A DNA stretch of 64,000 bases from an uncultured Granulosicoccus sp. (GCA_947495035.1 CANLXI010000037.1:1-64000); one strand, 5' to 3'. Counted from the stretch's first letter, positions 53,023 to 61,908 are shown. Notes: generated by a model from the sequence alone, not told the origin. Numbers and translations are program-made.

Positions 53023-53049
53023 GGTGCACCCTCCGACTGAATAACTGTG

Positions 53050-53093
53050 TTGACAGACAAGTGGACAACCTGTCTAATTGGCCTGACCAATTA
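53050..53093 (+). promoter_or_regulatory. SDR promoter with FadR-type operator
   Basis: TTGACA (53050-53055), 17 bp, and TCTAAT (53073-53078) form a good sigma-70 promoter. TAATTGGCCTGACCAATTA (53075-53093) has 7-bp arms and the TTGG...CCAA pattern of FadR/GntR operators. It overlaps the -10, so a GntR repressor would block it. It is 17 bp upstream of the SDR start and serves the divergent enolase-superfamily operon too. Confidence 0.75.
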
Positions 53094-53109
53094 TTGAGGC
53101 AAACCGAAC

Positions 53110-53898
53110 ATGAATGCAAGCAAAATTTTCGATCTTTATGCCGTGCCGCTGCCGGACCTGACTGGAAAGTCGATTCTGGTCACGGGTGCGGGGCGCGGTA
53201 TCGGGCTGATGCTGGCGGGGCTGCTGTCCAAAAGTGGTGCTCAGGTTTTTGCCGGCGTAAAGGATGGTTCACCGACGGAAATTGCGCAGGAATTTCCCAA
53301 TGTCACTGTGCTGGATCTGGATGTCACGCAGCCGTCGAGCATTGCGGCGGCCATTCAGACCGTGACCGAACAGGCGGGCAAGCTGGACGCCCTGGTGAAC
53401 AATGCCGGCAGCATCAGCCCTATCGGACATGTGGACAAGATCGACAGTGATGCTTTCGGACGGGTATTCGATGTGAATGTCGTGGGCATGCATCGCATGA
53501 TTCTGGCAAGCCTGCCGATGCTGGAAGCGAGTCAGGGCGTGATCGTCAATGCCGGTACCGGTGCGGCCACCACACCGATGGAAGGTTGGACGGCTTATTG
53601 CAGTTCCAAGGCGGCAGCCAGAATGCTGACGCAGATGTGTCAGAAGGAACTCGGGCCGCGCGGGGTACAGAGCTTCTTCATCGGTATACCGCCTACGGAT
53701 ACTGCGATGCAGGGAGAGATTCGGGAAGCCGGACTCAATGACATCAGCAAGATTCCGCAGGAACAACTGGTTGAGCCTGCCATTCCCGCCAGTGTCATGG
53801 CCTGGTTGTGTGGTCCCGATGCGCGAGAGCTGGATGAGTGTCTGCTGGATACGCGCGATGCGTTCTTTCAGGATATGGCGAAGGCGTCGATGAGTTGA
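53110..53898 (+). CDS. SDR-family oxidoreductase, divergent from sugar-acid operon
   Basis: This 262-residue classical SDR carries ILVTGAGRGIGLMLAGLLSK (TGAGRGIG), NNAGSISPIGHV, the serine in VIVNAGTGAATTP and the catalytic YCSSK (in WTAYCSSKAAA). The segment FIGIPPTDTAMQGEI replaces the common PGxxxT motif. It lies at a FadR-type operator shared with the minus-strand operon, so it is likely an early pathway enzyme such as a sugar dehydrogenase. Substrate unknown. Confidence 0.87.
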   Translation: MNASKIFDLYAVPLPDLTGKSILVTGAGRGIGLMLAGLLSKSGAQVFAGVKDGSPTEIAQEFPNVTVLDLDVTQPSSIAAAIQTVTEQAGKLDALVNNAGSISPIGHVDKIDSDAFGRVFDVNVVGMHRMILASLPMLEASQGVIVNAGTGAATTPMEGWTAYCSSKAAARMLTQMCQKELGPRGVQSFFIGIPPTDTAMQGEIREAGLNDISKIPQEQLVEPAIPASVMAWLCGPDARELDECLLDTRDAFFQDMAKASMS

Positions 53899-54098
53899 TG
53901 CAGTCGGGTGTCTGGACGGTGCCGAGAACGGAAACGGTCATCGCCATCGTCTTGTCACCCGGATCTGCATTGCGATAGACTGCGTGCGTGCATCGACAAT
54001 CACGCATGAACCGGTGCGCAGGATGAGAGGAGGCAAAGTCATGAATCAGGCAAAGACAGTTCGTTCCGTTTCCACTGTCTATCAGGAGTTCCTGGCTC

Positions 54099-55673
54099 AT
54101 GCGCTCATCCATCATTCTCAACGATCTGTTCTGGCTTGCACCTGACGGTTACCAGCCATTTGTTCCATTGAGCCTGCAGCTGGGGCCCAACCGCACCGGT
54201 CTGGTCGGTCGCAACGGCGCAGGTAAATCCACACTGCTCGAACTCATAGGCGGGAGACTGCAGCCTGCTGGTGGGCATATTCATCGTGACGGTCGTGTGG
54301 CCATATTGCGTCAGGATCTGCACGGGGTGGAGACAATCTCCGATCTGTTCGGCGCTACCGAGGCATTGGCCGTACTGGCGCGTGCGGCGGCGGGAACGGC
54401 AAGTCTGGACGAACTGGCCGAGGCTGATTGGGAATTGCCGGTCAGGATGGAGCAGTGTCTGCAGCGATTTTCGCTGGATGTTGCTGTGGATCAATCGCTG
54501 TCATCCTTGTCCGGCGGGCAGGGCACACGTGCCAGACTGGCGGCCCTGCTGTTCCAGCGGCCGGATTTCATTCTGTTGGACGAGCCGACAAACCATCTTG
54601 ATCGTGAGGGTCGTGACCAGGTTCTGAGCCTGTTGCATGGCTGGAGAGGCGGTGCGCTGGTTGCCAGTCATGACAGGGAGGTGCTCGACGCGATGGACGC
54701 TGTTGTCGAACTCGGTGCTTTTGGTGCGAAGCGTTATGGTGGCAACGGCACGTTTCATCGAGAAGCAAAGGCTGCAGAACTGTCACAGGCCGAGCAGGCA
54801 TTGACGGTAGCATCCAGGCAAAGCGCCGAGTTGGCGGCGCATCGGCAGCAGGTTGCCGAGCGTCAATCCCGAAGAGACAAATCGGGTCGTCGTCGCCGGC
54901 ATGAGGGTGGGCAGCCAAGAATTCTGCTCAACGCCATGGCAGGTCGGAGTGAAGAAACCTCGGCGAACCAAAGCCGAATCACGAAAAAACGTCAGGAAAG
55001 TGCGGCCGAGCAGCTGCAGGCTGCACGCAGTCGTGTCGAGATGATCAAGCCTCTGTCAGTCTCATTGCCGTCAACGGGTCTCGCCAGAGGCCAGTGCGTA
55101 GTGCAGCTTGAGCAACTCACAGGTGGTTACCCGGGCGGATCGGCGGTTATCGAGGGTCTAGATCTGCAGCTTGTCGGGCCCGAGCGCATCGCTGTCCAGG
55201 GCGGCAATGGCACAGGCAAGTCGACTTTACTGACGTTGATAAGCGGTCACCTCGCTCCATGGTCAGGGACCATACAAGTCATTCCGGACAATGTGCTGCT
55301 CGATCAACAGCTGGCTATTCTGGATCGAACCACTAATGTGTTGGATAACTTCCAACAGCTGAATCCTGGCGCCGATGCTACCGAGAGCAGGACCCTGCTG
55401 TCACGCTTGCAGTTTCGTGATGAGAGTGTTCTGCAGCCTCTGCATGGTTTGAGCGGCGGACAGCTGATGCGGGTGGCGTTGGGGTGCACCATCGGCAACG
55501 ATCGGCCGGCTCGATTGCTGATGCTGGACGAGCCAACCAATCATCTGGACCTGGCCGCACAGGAAGCGCTTGAAGCTGCCTTGCAGCATTACGACGGTGC
55601 GTTACTGGTGGTATCGCATGATGAGCGGTTTCTCGATGCCATAGGTATTGATCGGCAGCTCACACTGACATGA
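54099..55673 (+). CDS. ABC-F family ATPase
   Basis: This 524-residue cytoplasmic protein has two ABC domains and no membrane helices: first Walker A VGRNGAGKSTLLELI with SLSGGQGTRARLAALL and FILLDEPTNHLD, second QGGNGTGKSTLLTLISGHL with LSGGQLMRVALGC and LLMLDEPTNHLD. A charged linker (RDKSGRRRRHEGGQPRILLN) corresponds to the P-site tRNA-interaction motif region. ABC-F proteins act on the ribosome (translation regulation or antibiotic protection). This one matches the Uup/YheS-like, non-resistance type best. It stands alone. The frame begins at ATG 54099; an ATG at about 54042 heads a short upstream stretch that is not obviously coding. Confidence 0.88.
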   Translation: MRSSIILNDLFWLAPDGYQPFVPLSLQLGPNRTGLVGRNGAGKSTLLELIGGRLQPAGGHIHRDGRVAILRQDLHGVETISDLFGATEALAVLARAAAGTASLDELAEADWELPVRMEQCLQRFSLDVAVDQSLSSLSGGQGTRARLAALLFQRPDFILLDEPTNHLDREGRDQVLSLLHGWRGGALVASHDREVLDAMDAVVELGAFGAKRYGGNGTFHREAKAAELSQAEQALTVASRQSAELAAHRQQVAERQSRRDKSGRRRRHEGGQPRILLNAMAGRSEETSANQSRITKKRQESAAEQLQAARSRVEMIKPLSVSLPSTGLARGQCVVQLEQLTGGYPGGSAVIEGLDLQLVGPERIAVQGGNGTGKSTLLTLISGHLAPWSGTIQVIPDNVLLDQQLAILDRTTNVLDNFQQLNPGADATESRTLLSRLQFRDESVLQPLHGLSGGQLMRVALGCTIGNDRPARLLMLDEPTNHLDLAAQEALEAALQHYDGALLVVSHDERFLDAIGIDRQLTLT

Positions 55674-55728
55674 ATAGTGCTCGGCGAACGCGGGTCAATC
55701 GGGCGCGATGCGGTTCCGATTGGGAGCA

Positions 55729-56160
55729 TCAGCTTTCATTTTCAGGCGGTGCCACGGGCGGCATCTTGGGAAACTGCGGCAGGCCATCGTGCATCAGATG
55801 CCACGGTGGCGCGGAGTCGACGAATATATGTACGCCGGGTTGTAGATCGCTACTGTCATCCAGTGCACCAAGTTTGACCGGAACAAACGGTGCATCTGGC
55901 GGATGGCTCCACAGGGGAGTGCCGCAATCGGGGCAGAACGCACGTTTCGCATCCGTACCGCTGTCGGACTTGCTGCTGAAGATGCGCGGTTCACCTTGCA
56001 GAACGTGAAATCCGCTTTCTGGCGCAAGGGCGACATAGTTCGGTGCGCCTCCAGAGCTCTTCTGGCAATCTCGGCAATGGCAGATACCGACGCCGAGCAA
56101 GGGGGCATCTATCCTGAATCGTATCTGGCCACAGGCGCAACCACCTTCACGGGCAGTCAT
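55729..56160 (-). CDS. GFA/CENP-V-family zinc protein
   Basis: This 143-residue protein has the GFA (glutathione-dependent formaldehyde-activating) signature: GGCACGQIRFRI, ICHCRDCQKSSGGAPNY and AFCPDCGTPLW, giving two zinc sites of cysteines. The name of the family is historical; many members have no proven activity. It converges with the ABC-F gene across 55 bp. Confidence 0.87.
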   Translation of the reverse strand: MTAREGGCACGQIRFRIDAPLLGVGICHCRDCQKSSGGAPNYVALAPESGFHVLQGEPRIFSSKSDSGTDAKRAFCPDCGTPLWSHPPDAPFVPVKLGALDDSSDLQPGVHIFVDSAPPWHLMHDGLPQFPKMPPVAPPENES

Positions 56161-56226
56161 GAACGCAGCCCTGAAGTGGCACGGGTGGTCTGTCCAAGGG
56201 TCGGTCGGTGCATGGGGTTCTCCATT

Positions 56227-56297
56227 GGAAGGTTGTTTGGGCTGGCTGTTTGGACTGGCTTTCTGTATTGGCTTTCTGAGTTGGCTTTCTGAATTTG
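56227..56297. repeat. Degenerate TTGGCTTTCTG repeats
   Basis: Four or more units of about 14-16 bp resemble GGCTTTCTG(A/T)ATT and TTTGGGCTGGCTG, between the GFA gene and the WYL-regulator gene. The array is weakly periodic and non-coding. Confidence 0.6.
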
Positions 56298-56346
56298 CTG
56301 CTGGTGGAGCCAGAGTTGTCGAGAGACAGTGTACCCATACGAACTG

Positions 56347-57057
56347 TCAGTTTCTGTCAGTAGTGATTGCTTGCGACTGGGGGTGATTCTGTTGTCGCCA
56401 TTCTCTCAGCATGACCTGTCGGGGGCGAGAGTAGGTTTGCTGAAGAACCTCCTGTCGAGTGATGCGATCGGTGCGGAAATGGCGATACCCGTCACGCAGT
56501 TCGCACCATCCCACCATGATGCGGAATTGCTCGAAATATCCGAGCGCAAACGGCCAGACGATACGTTGACTGGGTGCATCGTGCTGATCGCTGTAGTGGA
56601 TAAGAAGTTTGCTTTGCTGGCGAATGCACTGTCGAATGGCCTGCAGATCAATCTGCTCTTGGTGAGGTGGTCTGGCAGGTCCGATCAGCAAGCCCGAATC
56701 ATCCAGTTCCCTGCGTAATGGGGTCGGTAGTACAGATGCGATCTTGGCCAGTGCGCTTGCGGCCGAATCTCCCAGGCGTTCATCGGCCCTGTTGGCTACC
56801 CAGCGAGAGCCCAACACAATGGCCTCGAGTTCGTCTTCGGTGAACATCAGAGGTGGCAACGTGAAGCCTGCTTGCAATACGTATCCAACTCCGGCTTCGC
56901 CGACAATGTTGGCGCCTTGCTCCTGCAGTGTTGCGATATCCCGGTACAGCGTACGCAGGCTGATACCCAGCTCCGATGCCAGATGCTCTCCACTGACTGG
57001 AAAGCGATGGCTTCTGAGAATCTGAATCAGTGCCAACAAACGTTGAGCTCGAGACAT
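56347..57057 (-). CDS. YafY-family WYL-domain regulator
   Basis: This 236-residue regulator starts at ATG 57057 (MSRAQRLLALIQILRSHRF); an upstream ATG at 57093 adds 12 residues before the standard family start. The N-terminal winged helix reads FPVSGEHLASELGISLRTLY RDIATLQEQG. The WYL domain follows (LLIHYSDQHDAPSQRIVWPF ALGYFEQFRIMVGWCELRDG), with WCELRDGYRHFRTDRI, the family's nucleic-acid- or ligand-binding segment. Two palindromes upstream may be its own operators. Confidence 0.85.
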   Translation of the reverse strand: MSRAQRLLALIQILRSHRFPVSGEHLASELGISLRTLYRDIATLQEQGANIVGEAGVGYVLQAGFTLPPLMFTEDELEAIVLGSRWVANRADERLGDSAASALAKIASVLPTPLRRELDDSGLLIGPARPPHQEQIDLQAIRQCIRQQSKLLIHYSDQHDAPSQRIVWPFALGYFEQFRIMVGWCELRDGYRHFRTDRITRQEVLQQTYSRPRQVMLREWRQQNHPQSQAITTDRN

Positions 57058-57186
57058 GGTGAAGCGTTCTCGTTCTGGATTTTGATTCAGCATAGGCGAA
57101 ATCGGGAGGAATGTTTATTTCTCGATATGGGGTGAGCCTGAGTTCAGGTGGTGGGCTGGTTGGATGGTCATTGAGTTTGTGGGTCA

Positions 57187-57262
57187 TTGAGTCAATGAGT
57201 CAATGAGTCATTGGGTTATTGGGTTATTGGGTTATTGGGTTATTGAGTCAAAGCGTCATTGA
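57187..57262. repeat. Compound 9-bp tandem array
   Basis: Units drift from TCAATGAGT to TTATTGGGT and back to TCATTGAGT while the period stays at 9 bp. About eight units are recognisable. It lies between the WYL regulator and the HNH gene. Confidence 0.85.
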
Positions 57263-57378
57263 GTTTACTCGTCTAAACAATCCGGGATTGAAGTCGGACA
57301 AGTGGTGGAAAGCTGTTCAAACAAGCAATCTGTCGAGCCGTCGTTGATGGTTCCGTGAATTGTTTACTCGTCTAAACA
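57263..57378. promoter_or_regulatory. Two copies of a TGTTTA-N6-TAAACA type palindrome
   Basis: AGTTTACTCGTCTAAACA (57262-57279) and TGTTTACTCGTCTAAACA (57361-57378) are the same 18-bp site about 99 bp apart, with the second having perfect 6-bp arms. They precede the WYL regulator on the minus strand. Spacing near ten helical turns would allow looping by a bound regulator. Confidence 0.65.
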
Positions 57379-57432
57379 GATCAGGACTGTCGCCGTCAGG
57401 CAGCGCAGCGATACCGCAGCTGAACGACTGCA

Positions 57433-59742
57433 TCAAGTCATGAATGCTGAGCTCCGCGTGCTTTCGGTATCGGGTGGTGTGTGGTAGTGAGAGGGCGCGT
57501 GTTGCCGATCAACGGAGGGCTTGGTCGATCGTGGGTTGTCCCGAGATTGCTGATTCTGCTGATTCTGCTGGTTCTGCTGGTTCTGCTGGTTTTGCTGGTT
57601 TTGCTGGTTTTGCTGGTTTTGCCGAGGTTGATGAGATTTCTGAGCTTTCCATGATTGCCTCGCCCACACCTCTTCAGGACGCAGATCCTCCCCGGCCCCG
57701 TCACTCATGCTCGCACGAGCCGCATTCACACAATGATACTCGCGACCATCACGACCGTAGAGGCGATAACACCTGATTCTCGCCACCTTGGCCTGTGCTC
57801 GGGTCCGAGATGCATTGTCTGCTGCATGCACCTGCGTCGCCTGTTGCCCCAGATCCGCGCCATTGGGCCCGATGCGCTCGAGTCGAAATCCGCCTTCATG
57901 CAATAGTCGGTGGCAAGCCCCGCAGAGATGAACGGCATTGTCCATTGTCGATTGACCTCCATTCTCTCGGTGCACCACGTGATGTCCTTCGGCATGCCGT
58001 GTAGAGCCGCATCCCGGCATTTGACACCGTCGGTCTCGCGCACGCAGCGTTCGCAATTGTCGCCGGGTGAACGGCGGAGCCTTGTCAGCGGTAGCGAGCA
58101 CTTCCCCTTCGTCGTCTCGTAATACAAGGGTAAATCCGGCGATTTCTGCCAGTCGTTGTGCAGTGGCACGGGACACGGGGCCAGCGCCATGAAGCCAGGG
58201 GCGCTCTGTAATGGTTGTATTTCCATCATTGGCAGGAGCCTGTTTATTGTGTTTGTCGTCTGTGCAGCAATTCGACTTATCGGATGATGCATTGCCATTA
58301 CGCTCGTCGCTGAAGCTTTCAAGCAAATGCTGGATATCGAGATTGACATGCACTCGGTAGCGGTCCGCCATTGCCACGGCCTGTCCTGCATGTGCCAGTG
58401 ATCGTCTGCTCATCAGCAGAGCGGCGTCGGCACGCAGCTGCGCGGCGGTCGGTCTCATCGGTGCTGCGGTATCTGTCCTGTCAGTGGCGAATCCGGCAAT
58501 ACGTGATGAATGCACTGAAGGCGGGATCCCGATTTTTTCACGTGTACCGTGCACCGTAGCAAGAGGTTCGTCAACAGGATCTAGGTCGGGTTGAGCCGCG
58601 CCTTCTCGTGGATCTTCGCCGCCTTCCCGAATCCAGTCTTCACATTGTTCGAGGGATCGCCGAAATTCCTCGCCCAGTTCCCGCGGCAGTTCGATGACTA
58701 TTCGTGTGGAATGCGCATCGGGTTCGCTGATGGACAGAGTGCGTCTTTCATAAGCTCGCAAGGCAGCATGAGCATCGCTGACGTCCTGTCCATGGTGCGC
58801 AGCCAGTCTGGCATCTTCATCGAGATCGCTGTCATGACGAAATCTTTGGCAATATTCGCGTGTTTCACTGACTGATAAGGCCAGGGTTGCCAGTGCAAAC
58901 TCGCCATCGGTTTGCGGGGTGGCTACCCGTGTCACTTCGCGTAATTGGGAGAAGGATATCTGACCAAGCGTAAACAGGGACTCGAGTATTGGTAAATGTT
59001 GCAAGGCGCGACCGACCCGCAGTTGCTCGGAGGCATTCGTTTTTGCAATGCCCAGGTGGGCATCCATCCAGACAATCATGCTACGGCATCCGTCCAACTT
59101 GTAGTGTTCGGCATCGTCGAAGCGCACCTGTAGACGCAGTTGCTCGGCGAGATTCCGGTCACGGGTTCTGGAGAGCGAGCGTAATCGATTACCCAGCGTT
59201 TCATTGGTTTCATCATCAGGAGTGGGGGCTTGCCCACCTATCCGCCTGATTCGTTCGCGCAGTTTTTCGGCTTTTGCGGCTCTGTCCTCTGACGCATACT
59301 GCGCACCCTCGATCAATGCCATGGCCAATCGGATGGCCTCGGCTTCGGATATTCGATCATCCAGCAGATCTTGTCCAAGGTCGGGATTTTCGGGCTCTGT
59401 CGGTAGGGGGTGGGTGGTGTAGCGAGCCTGTTCCTGATGATGATTCTCATCTGTATTGATGCCCGTATCCTGCTGCTGGCACCCCGCTGTACCACTTGAC
59501 TGCTTCAGCTTCTGGATGCCGGCATCGTTTGCGGATTGATCACGCTGTTTCCCGCAAGCTTCGTTCCCGGAGTGATCCGGCTGTTGCATGCAGGCTTCAT
59601 CCTCAGATTGATCACGCATCGAGTAGTCGCGTGATCTCTCCTCGGCAACTGCATTCGAATTGTCATTTCCGGAAGATGCATGGAGCCTCAATGAGTCGTA
59701 TGAAATTGGCTTGCAGCGGGTATCGGCGTGATGAAGGTGCAT
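57433..59742 (-). CDS. DUF222-HNH endonuclease-like protein
   Basis: This 769-residue protein has a polar, low-complexity N-terminal ~130 residues, then DUF222 (about 170-480: RSRTRDRNLAEQLRLQ-type, EHYKLDGCRSMIVWMDAHLG, SFSQLREVTRV). The HNH nuclease motif is RRCQMPGCGSTRHAEGHHVV HRENGG then HLCGACHRLLHEGGF, at about 570-630. The HNH residues (C..C, HH, N, C..CH..LH) are intact. A Q-N-Q repeat region (from 9-bp DNA repeats) and a Ser/Pro-rich tail end the protein. The 13E12/DUF222-HNH family is often multicopy and of unclear role. The ATG at 59742 has GGAG upstream. Confidence 0.85.
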   Translation of the reverse strand: MHLHHADTRCKPISYDSLRLHASSGNDNSNAVAEERSRDYSMRDQSEDEACMQQPDHSGNEACGKQRDQSANDAGIQKLKQSSGTAGCQQQDTGINTDENHHQEQARYTTHPLPTEPENPDLGQDLLDDRISEAEAIRLAMALIEGAQYASEDRAAKAEKLRERIRRIGGQAPTPDDETNETLGNRLRSLSRTRDRNLAEQLRLQVRFDDAEHYKLDGCRSMIVWMDAHLGIAKTNASEQLRVGRALQHLPILESLFTLGQISFSQLREVTRVATPQTDGEFALATLALSVSETREYCQRFRHDSDLDEDARLAAHHGQDVSDAHAALRAYERRTLSISEPDAHSTRIVIELPRELGEEFRRSLEQCEDWIREGGEDPREGAAQPDLDPVDEPLATVHGTREKIGIPPSVHSSRIAGFATDRTDTAAPMRPTAAQLRADAALLMSRRSLAHAGQAVAMADRYRVHVNLDIQHLLESFSDERNGNASSDKSNCCTDDKHNKQAPANDGNTTITERPWLHGAGPVSRATAQRLAEIAGFTLVLRDDEGEVLATADKAPPFTRRQLRTLRARDRRCQMPGCGSTRHAEGHHVVHRENGGQSTMDNAVHLCGACHRLLHEGGFRLERIGPNGADLGQQATQVHAADNASRTRAQAKVARIRCYRLYGRDGREYHCVNAARASMSDGAGEDLRPEEVWARQSWKAQKSHQPRQNQQNQQNQQNQQNQQNQQNQQNQQSRDNPRSTKPSVDRQHAPSHYHTPPDTESTRSSAFMT
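57547..57620 (-). repeat. 9-bp in-frame repeat encoding Q-N-Q
   Basis: Eight units TGATTCTGC/TGGTTCTGC/TGGTTTTGC lie in the HNH gene. Being a multiple of three, it lengthens or shortens a QNQ tract without a frameshift. Gradual unit change along the array (GAT to GGT, TCT to TTT) shows how it grew. Confidence 0.92.
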
Positions 59743-59921
59743 CCCTGGCTCCGGTTCATGGTATCAATCCATTTTACGCCGAGCCTCGAAGGTGGTTTGC
59801 TGCGGATGGTCATTATACTGGTGCTATATACAGCACAAAGATAATCTATGTGAGAAGACAAGCCAGGTGTCAGCAATGCAGGTTCGCATCAGAGCCCTTG
59901 CACAAGGCTATTACCTGCCGA

Positions 59922-61436
59922 CTACCGCCTGCCAATCAACACGTCATACTCCGGAAAATCACTGACCCCCATCACCACCGACCCATCGCCACTGATCCAC
60001 GCAGAACGTTCACCATAGTATTCAGGCAGGGAGTACATGGCGGCATCTTCCACATCCAGCAGGAAATTGTCCACTGCCTGTATCCGGTCATCGGTAAACC
60101 GACTGATGGAGCGGAACAGCACGTGCTGACCATCGGCGGTGTAGTACTCTGCCTCGCTGGTAATGGCTCCAGGGACAGAGGTGTATTCGCAGGTCGATTC
60201 ATCCAGCTCATTGCCGTCACCATCCGTCAGTGAGCAGGCGCGCAGGGCACGGTTCAGTGATAGCAGACTGTCGCTGCTTCGCTGGTAGAGGTAATAGCCC
60301 CCAGTCGCCTCGGAGCTGCCGTAGGACCCCGAGAAGAGTACCAGTTGGTCGCCATTGTCATTGGTTATCATGGATTGGACATTGTTGATATCTTGCAGAG
60401 GGAAGGCAATGGTCAAGCCGGTCATCGCGAGCTCGACGGAAGAGTCGAAGTTTTCCCACGGTGGGCGGTCGCTGAAACGCTCGCCCACGGGTATCTCGGA
60501 ATACTGCCTCGTGCCATCAGCGGACAAGGTGTAGGAGTACGGCGGCAGGCAGTTGACCTTGTCGGTGATGGTGCATCCTCTCGAGTCCTCGGCCAGGCCG
60601 CGAACCCACCATTCGTTCGTCCTTGTATTCCACAGGGTCGCACCAACCTGTCGCAACGTACCGCCATCTGCGTCCGTGCCTTCCCACCATTGCTGACTGA
60701 ACAGCAGCTGGCCGTCGTCACTCAGTTCGTAACCCTGGTAGCTGATGCCTGACAGACGTGGCGACAGGACGACACCATCCACTTCAATGCTGGTGTCGGG
60801 ATAGTCAACCAGGTTGGCAGAGTCCAGTGTATAGGCATGCAGCGTGGTGCTGTTCGGAGTGTCGTACTGGCTGAGATCCTGCGGATCGTAGGTATTGAAC
60901 AGCACGACATTGCCGTCCGCGGATTGTTCCGTGCCCTTGTAGATGCAGCGCCCCGTCGGGCTCAGCGGCGACAGGTCAAACAGGCTGTCGCTGAAAGTCG
61001 CATTGTAGGACACGGTTGCGCAGGACAGCCCGATGACAGCCACGGGTGAATTGTCGGCATCGAACACCACCTGGGTGTTCTTTCCGATATCGGTTAGCAG
61101 CCAGCTGGCCTCTCCGCTCACGGTGTCTATCAAGGCAATGGCTGCGATTTCGCTGTCTTCATCGAGTACATCTGCTCGAATGTTTGATCCGTCGCGTGAG
61201 ACCTGGTAGCCATCGACGCGATTCAGACCGGCTTCCGAGATCATGGAGTCCAGATCCACTTGCAATGTGCTGGCGAATGTCAGCTCGCCTGAATACTCAG
61301 GGATTTGCAGAACCACTGGTGGTTCGATCGGGTCATCATCGTCATCGGCAGGTAGTGATGTTGCATCGTCACTACTGCTACAGGCAAGCAGCTGCGTGGT
61401 CAGGATGAGCGGGAACAGCAGGTGGTATGGCTTCAT
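59922..61436 (-). CDS. Beta-propeller-like lipoprotein
   Basis: This 504-residue lipoprotein starts at ATG 61436: MKPYHLLFPLILTTQLLACS with lipobox LLAC, then a Ser/Asp-rich stretch. The mature part has propeller-like segments with D-G repeats (LSDDGQLLFSQQWW, TLSADGTRQYSEIP, ITNDNGDQLVLFSG, YTADGQHVLFRSISRF). This is the same general architecture as the lipoprotein at 26350-28425, though without clear SPDG motifs. Several cysteines are paired (CSLTDGDGNELDESTCEY). The function is unknown. Confidence 0.78.
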   Translation of the reverse strand: MKPYHLLFPLILTTQLLACSSSDDATSLPADDDDDPIEPPVVLQIPEYSGELTFASTLQVDLDSMISEAGLNRVDGYQVSRDGSNIRADVLDEDSEIAAIALIDTVSGEASWLLTDIGKNTQVVFDADNSPVAVIGLSCATVSYNATFSDSLFDLSPLSPTGRCIYKGTEQSADGNVVLFNTYDPQDLSQYDTPNSTTLHAYTLDSANLVDYPDTSIEVDGVVLSPRLSGISYQGYELSDDGQLLFSQQWWEGTDADGGTLRQVGATLWNTRTNEWWVRGLAEDSRGCTITDKVNCLPPYSYTLSADGTRQYSEIPVGERFSDRPPWENFDSSVELAMTGLTIAFPLQDINNVQSMITNDNGDQLVLFSGSYGSSEATGGYYLYQRSSDSLLSLNRALRACSLTDGDGNELDESTCEYTSVPGAITSEAEYYTADGQHVLFRSISRFTDDRIQAVDNFLLDVEDAAMYSLPEYYGERSAWISGDGSVVMGVSDFPEYDVLIGRR

Positions 61437-61628
61437 GATGAGGTTCTTCCGTATTTGCATCAGGCTCGATCGTTTCTGACAAGGGCGACTTGTGCGGGCA
61501 TTCTGCTAACGAGTCTGATGTTGCAAATTCTGTCTGTTAGGAAGTCTACCGCTGTTGGAAACGCATGAACATCATGCTTCTGCGTGTATTAATACCGGCA
61601 GGCGAGAGGCGATGAAGATTCAGCTGAC

Positions 61629-61905
61629 GAAACTCACGAAACTTACTCGGCTCACTCGGCTCACTCGGCTTACTCGGCTTACTCGGCTTACTCGGCTTAC
61701 TCGGCTTACTCGGCTTACTCGGCTTACTCGGCTTACTCGGCTCACTCGGCTTACTCGGCTTACTCGGCTTACTCGGCTTACTCGGCTTACTCGGCTTACT
61801 CGGCTCACTCGGCTTATTCGGCTCACTCGGCTCACTCGGCTCACTCGGCTCACTCGGCTTACTCGGCTCACTCGGCTTACTCGGCTTACTCGGCTCACTC
61901 AACAT
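61629..61905. repeat. 9-bp tandem array, about 30 units (TCGGCTTAC)n
   Basis: Units TCGGCTTAC and TCGGCTCAC alternate in blocks. It is the longest array in the window and lies between the lipoprotein and LysR genes. Both strands are open across it (RLTRLT.. or SKPSKPSEPS..), but only because the period is a multiple of three. No gene is supported. Confidence 0.93.
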
Positions 61906-61908
61906 CAC

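Larger units (their letters stand above)
57058..57432. other. Intergenic with 9-bp array and two operator-like sites
   Basis: This gap contains the 9-bp tandem array (57187-57262) and the paired palindromes (57263-57378). No gene is supported. Confidence 0.5.

Noticed and set aside
57187..57262. Possible CRISPR-like array
   Set aside because: The repeats are 9 bp with no spacers and no cas genes; the same holds for every other array in the window.
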